This document shows, in pieces, positions 5,727 to 8,134 of a stretch of DNA of 8,134 nucleotides. Where the stretch lies: positions 437,384-445,517 of the forward strand of contig NVXN01000001.1 in NCBI GenBank assembly GCA_002733915.1, given 5' to 3'. The stretch comes from Aequorivita sp. (lineage in GTDB: Bacteria > Bacteroidota > Bacteroidia > Flavobacteriales > Flavobacteriaceae). Each line of letters starts with the position of its first letter. Positions within the stretch are counted from its first letter, which is position 1. The notes beneath the pieces were generated by a model. That model was not told the origin of the DNA. It did not search any database and saw nothing but the letters and a program-made list of their open reading frames with translations. A program made the translations under genes and the position numbers.

Positions 5727-7043
5727 ATGATAAAACGAAAACTACTCTCTCCCTTTCAAAGGTTCGTCAACCTTCAAAGTTCCAGTGGAATTTTGCTGTT
5801 GGTAACCACAATTATTGCTTTGGTCTGGGCAAATTCAGCTTTTTCCGAAAGCTATCTGTCATTTTGGAATTATAAAATAGGAATTGTTACAGACAGTTTT
5901 GAACTTAAAAAACCTTTGACACTTTGGGTTAACGATGGACTGATGGCTATTTTCTTTTTTTTGATAGGCTTGGAAATAAAGAGAGAGTTTTTAATTGGTG
6001 AACTCAATTCCACCAAAAAAATTATGTTTCCACTTTTTGGCGCAATTGGTGGCATTGCGCTTCCAGTAATTTTATATATTATTCTAAATCAAAATCCCGA
6101 TACATTAAAGGGCTGGGGAATACCGATGGCTACTGACATTGCTTTTGCATTGGCCATCATAAAAGTACTTGGCAACAGAGTACCGTTAAGCTTAAAAATT
6201 TTTCTCACAGCTTTCGCAATTGTTGATGATTTGGCGGCGGTTTTAGTGATTGCCATTTTTTATAGCAGCAGTTTAAATTTAGTATTGCTCGGTTACGCAT
6301 TGGGCATATTGGCAGTTGTATATTTTTTAAGCTACAGAGGGTTTTATTTTGAGTTTTTTACACTCATGGCGGGTTTTATAGTCTGGTTATTGTTTTTGAA
6401 AGCAGGGCTCCATCCTACTCTGGCTGGAATTTTAATGGCATTTGCTATTCCAGTGCGACAAAAAATAAGCACTCATGAATTTACTGACCAATTGGACACT
6501 GTGGTAAAAAAGATAAAAGATAGTACCATTTTACAAAAACCGGTTCTTTCTGTAGAACAACTCCATCTGATTGAGGATTTGGAAGGTTGGTCTGACAAAT
6601 ACCGTTCGCCCTTGCAGCATTTAGAGCACAAACTTCACAACTGGGTTGCCTATTTGGTAATACCAATTTTCGCGCTTGCCAACGCCGGAGTAGCCATAAG
6701 TGGCGGTGAGGGACTGGAAACAGTTTTGATTGTAAATATTATGGCCTGTTTGATAATAGGCAAGAGTATTGGAATTTCTGTGGTTATCTTTTTGGCCCGA
6801 AAACTTAAAATTATTGAAGTGCCTGCAGATATTACCAATAGGCAGATAATTGGCGTTTCTTTTCTAGCTGGAATAGGTTTCACAATGGCTATATTCATAG
6901 CTGGTTTAGCCTTTAGCAGCAGTCCAGAATATTTAGATTCCGCAAAAATTGGGATTTTAATAGGTTCCTTCATTTCGGCTATTATTGGCTATGGAATTCT
7001 CCGCTTTAAAACTGTAAAAGGGAAGTTTGACCATTCCAAATAA
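5727..7043 (+). CDS. nhaA: Na+/H+ antiporter NhaA
   Basis: NhaA is an inner-membrane antiporter exchanging internal Na+ (or Li+) for external H+, for salt and alkaline-pH homeostasis. At 438 residues it is somewhat longer than E. coli NhaA (388). The extra length is mainly a hydrophilic loop (about 245-305), common in non-enterobacterial members. Key motifs: VNDGLMAIFFFLIGLEIKRE (68-87); MATDIAFAL (134-142) with Asp137, equivalent to E. coli Asp133; AIVDDLAAVLVIAIFY (164-179) with the ion-binding pair Asp167/Asp168 (Asp163/Asp164); GLHPTLAGILMAFAIP (227-242) with His229 (His225); and IIGKSIGI with Lys346 (Lys300). All functional residues are present. The start at 5727 is chosen because the product begins MIKRKLLSPFQRFV, as in the family, and an SD-like AGGAAAAG lies at 5716-5723, which is unusual for this phylum. 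It is transcribed divergently from ffh. Confidence 0.97.
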   Translation: MIKRKLLSPFQRFVNLQSSSGILLLVTTIIALVWANSAFSESYLSFWNYKIGIVTDSFELKKPLTLWVNDGLMAIFFFLIGLEIKREFLIGELNSTKKIMFPLFGAIGGIALPVILYIILNQNPDTLKGWGIPMATDIAFALAIIKVLGNRVPLSLKIFLTAFAIVDDLAAVLVIAIFYSSSLNLVLLGYALGILAVVYFLSYRGFYFEFFTLMAGFIVWLLFLKAGLHPTLAGILMAFAIPVRQKISTHEFTDQLDTVVKKIKDSTILQKPVLSVEQLHLIEDLEGWSDKYRSPLQHLEHKLHNWVAYLVIPIFALANAGVAISGGEGLETVLIVNIMACLIIGKSIGISVVIFLARKLKIIEVPADITNRQIIGVSFLAGIGFTMAIFIAGLAFSSSPEYLDSAKIGILIGSFISAIIGYGILRFKTVKGKFDHSK

Positions 7044-7423
7044 TTAACTTCAAAAAATTTCGACATCTTTTGGCATTTGACCATACATCGTTTATGATTT
7101 TAAGTATTTAACCCGCAATTGGCGAAAATGCGTTTCTAAAATGCTTTCGTTTCAATTAACTTTCTTTTGAAACCTTCTTCTATTGAATATTTGTTATGAA
7201 TTTTATGACGTCCGTAATACCATAGTTGGACTTCAATTCAAAAAATCGCTTTATGGGTTCGCAATAAATAAGTTCTGAAAAATCAATTCAAATCAGAAAT
7301 CGGGTCATTCAGAACAAAATTTTTGCTTTCAAAACAATTCCCACAAATTCATTGGTTTTTAAAACTAATTTTCCACTTGAAAACAATTTAAGCTGCAAAG
7401 AATAATTTTAAAAACCCAACACA
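7044..7423. other. 380-bp AT-rich gene-free region
   Basis: No open frame of useful size or RNA gene is visible. A 7-bp inverted repeat GTTTCAA/TTGAAAC (7149-7155 and 7167-7173, 11-base loop) lacks a following T-run and is a weak terminator candidate for nhaA. A stop-free stretch of about 35 codons on the minus strand (roughly 7180-7285) reads ...EPIKRFFELKSNYGITDV..., with no start and stops on both sides. It could be a decayed gene remnant or chance. Short near-repeats such as TTCAAAACAATT and TTGAAAACAATT (about 7329-7390) also occur. A weak -7-like TAATTTTA lies at 7403-7410 before the next gene. Confidence 0.5.
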
Positions 7424-8134
7424 ATGGCAAAATCATTACTATTTCTCAGTTTTTTTATCTCCATTTTTTTTATTCAAAGAAGTTATTCGCAATCTTTTGA
7501 AGAAACCATTTTCGAAGATATTACCACAACTCCTTCCGCTTCGCGAAGTGCCAATTTTATTGATGTAAATGGCGATGGGTGGGATGATATTTTTTTCACC
7601 AATGGGCCAACTGCCGGGCAAAATAATATGCTTTACATAAACAACGGTGACAATACTTTCACAACCGTAACTGCGGATGATATTGTTTTGGACAACGACC
7701 GTTCAGACGGCGCCAGTTTTGCAGATGTAGACAATGATGGCGATCTCGACGCTGTGGTTGTAACCTACGGCAGAAACGGGGTGGGCAAGAAAAATTATTT
7801 TTATCGAAATAATGGGGACGGCACTTTTGAATATGAGCCCAGCAACGCTATTGGAATTCCGTTAACTTATTCTGAAATGGTGAATTGGATAGACCTCAAC
7901 AACGATCAGTTTTTGGATGCGTACATCACGAATAGCATTGTTTCCACCCGCAATCTTTATTTTGAAAATCAGGGCGACGGTTCTTTTGAAGCGGTAACAG
8001 GTTTATCAATTACCAGTGAAACGCTTGCCTCACGCTCCATAAACTGGATAGATTACGACGGCGATGGCGATAGCGATTTGTTTGTTGCTAATGAAAACAA
8101 TGCAAACAATTCCCTTTTCAGAAATGATGGCCCC
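7424..8134 (+). CDS. Secreted FG-GAP/VCBS repeat protein, N-terminal part
   Basis: The frame runs 237 codons from the ATG at 7424 to the window end without a stop, so the gene is incomplete at its 3' end. Residues 1-23 (MAKSLLFLSFFISIFFIQRS then YSQ) form a signal peptide with likely cleavage after SYSQ or nearby. Then come FG-GAP/VCBS repeats about 53-56 residues apart. Each has an Asp-rich calcium-binding-type loop: DVNGDGWDD (47-55), DVDNDGDLD (101-109), DLNNDQFLD (157-165) and DYDGDGDSD (210-218). Each is followed by a second motif of the type 'N.LY.N.GDGTFE' (for example NYFYRNNGDGTFE, 124-136). The third loop is the weakest. Such blades form beta-propellers on exported proteins of Bacteroidota, often with ASPIC/UnbV or a C-terminal sorting domain, which cannot be seen here. 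Function (adhesion, polymer binding or enzyme scaffold) is unknown. Confidence 0.93.
   Translation, partial: MAKSLLFLSFFISIFFIQRSYSQSFEETIFEDITTTPSASRSANFIDVNGDGWDDIFFTNGPTAGQNNMLYINNGDNTFTTVTADDIVLDNDRSDGASFADVDNDGDLDAVVVTYGRNGVGKKNYFYRNNGDGTFEYEPSNAIGIPLTYSEMVNWIDLNNDQFLDAYITNSIVSTRNLYFENQGDGSFEAVTGLSITSETLASRSINWIDYDGDGDSDLFVANENNANNSLFRNDGP

Overview
The window looks like chromosome from a marine-type member of the Flavobacteriaceae (Bacteroidota). The DNA is AT-rich, starts usually lack a Shine-Dalgarno, and a good TAnnTTTG-type -7 element (TACCTTTG) lies in front of ffh. The ffh/folD pairing, the secreted FG-GAP protein and the small DUF families fit that group. Genus cannot be fixed from the sequence.

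Left part (1-2839, + strand). After the tail of an unidentified membrane protein (1-77) and a hairpin terminator (89-117) comes a tight run of small genes. These are a DUF7218/Rho_N-like basic protein, a VOC-fold metalloenzyme, an AI-2E-family (PerM-like) membrane protein, a DCC1-type CxxC thiol oxidoreductase and a YkvA/DUF1232 membrane protein. The first three are joined by one-base and four-base start/stop overlaps (TGATG, ATGA), so they are probably translationally coupled. The run meets folD tail to tail with overlapping stop codons at 2836-2839.

Middle part (2836-5583, - strand). Housekeeping genes ffh (SRP54 GTPase) and folD (C1-folate enzyme) point the same way and look like an operon. 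Between them sits a self-contained unit of about 540 bp. It is a 123-residue four-helix-bundle protein of the 23S rRNA intervening-sequence (S23/IVP, Avd-like) family. On its outer sides lie two heptanucleotide tandem arrays in inverted orientation: nine perfect TGGTCAG copies on the folD side and seven degenerate TGAACAC-type copies on the ffh side. Both arrays end outward in the same CTAATnTA. This is the most interesting object in the window: it looks like a small inserted cassette whose ends could pair in RNA or DNA, resembling the layout of 23S rRNA intervening sequences.

Right part (5584-8134, + strand). A divergent intergenic region carries the ffh promoter. It is followed by nhaA (Na+/H+ antiporter), a 380-bp gene-free stretch, and the start of a secreted FG-GAP/VCBS repeat protein that runs off the window end.

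Function as a whole: the genes are mostly core or common accessory functions (protein targeting, C1 metabolism, Na+/pH homeostasis, thiol chemistry). The S23-family cassette is the clear accessory element.
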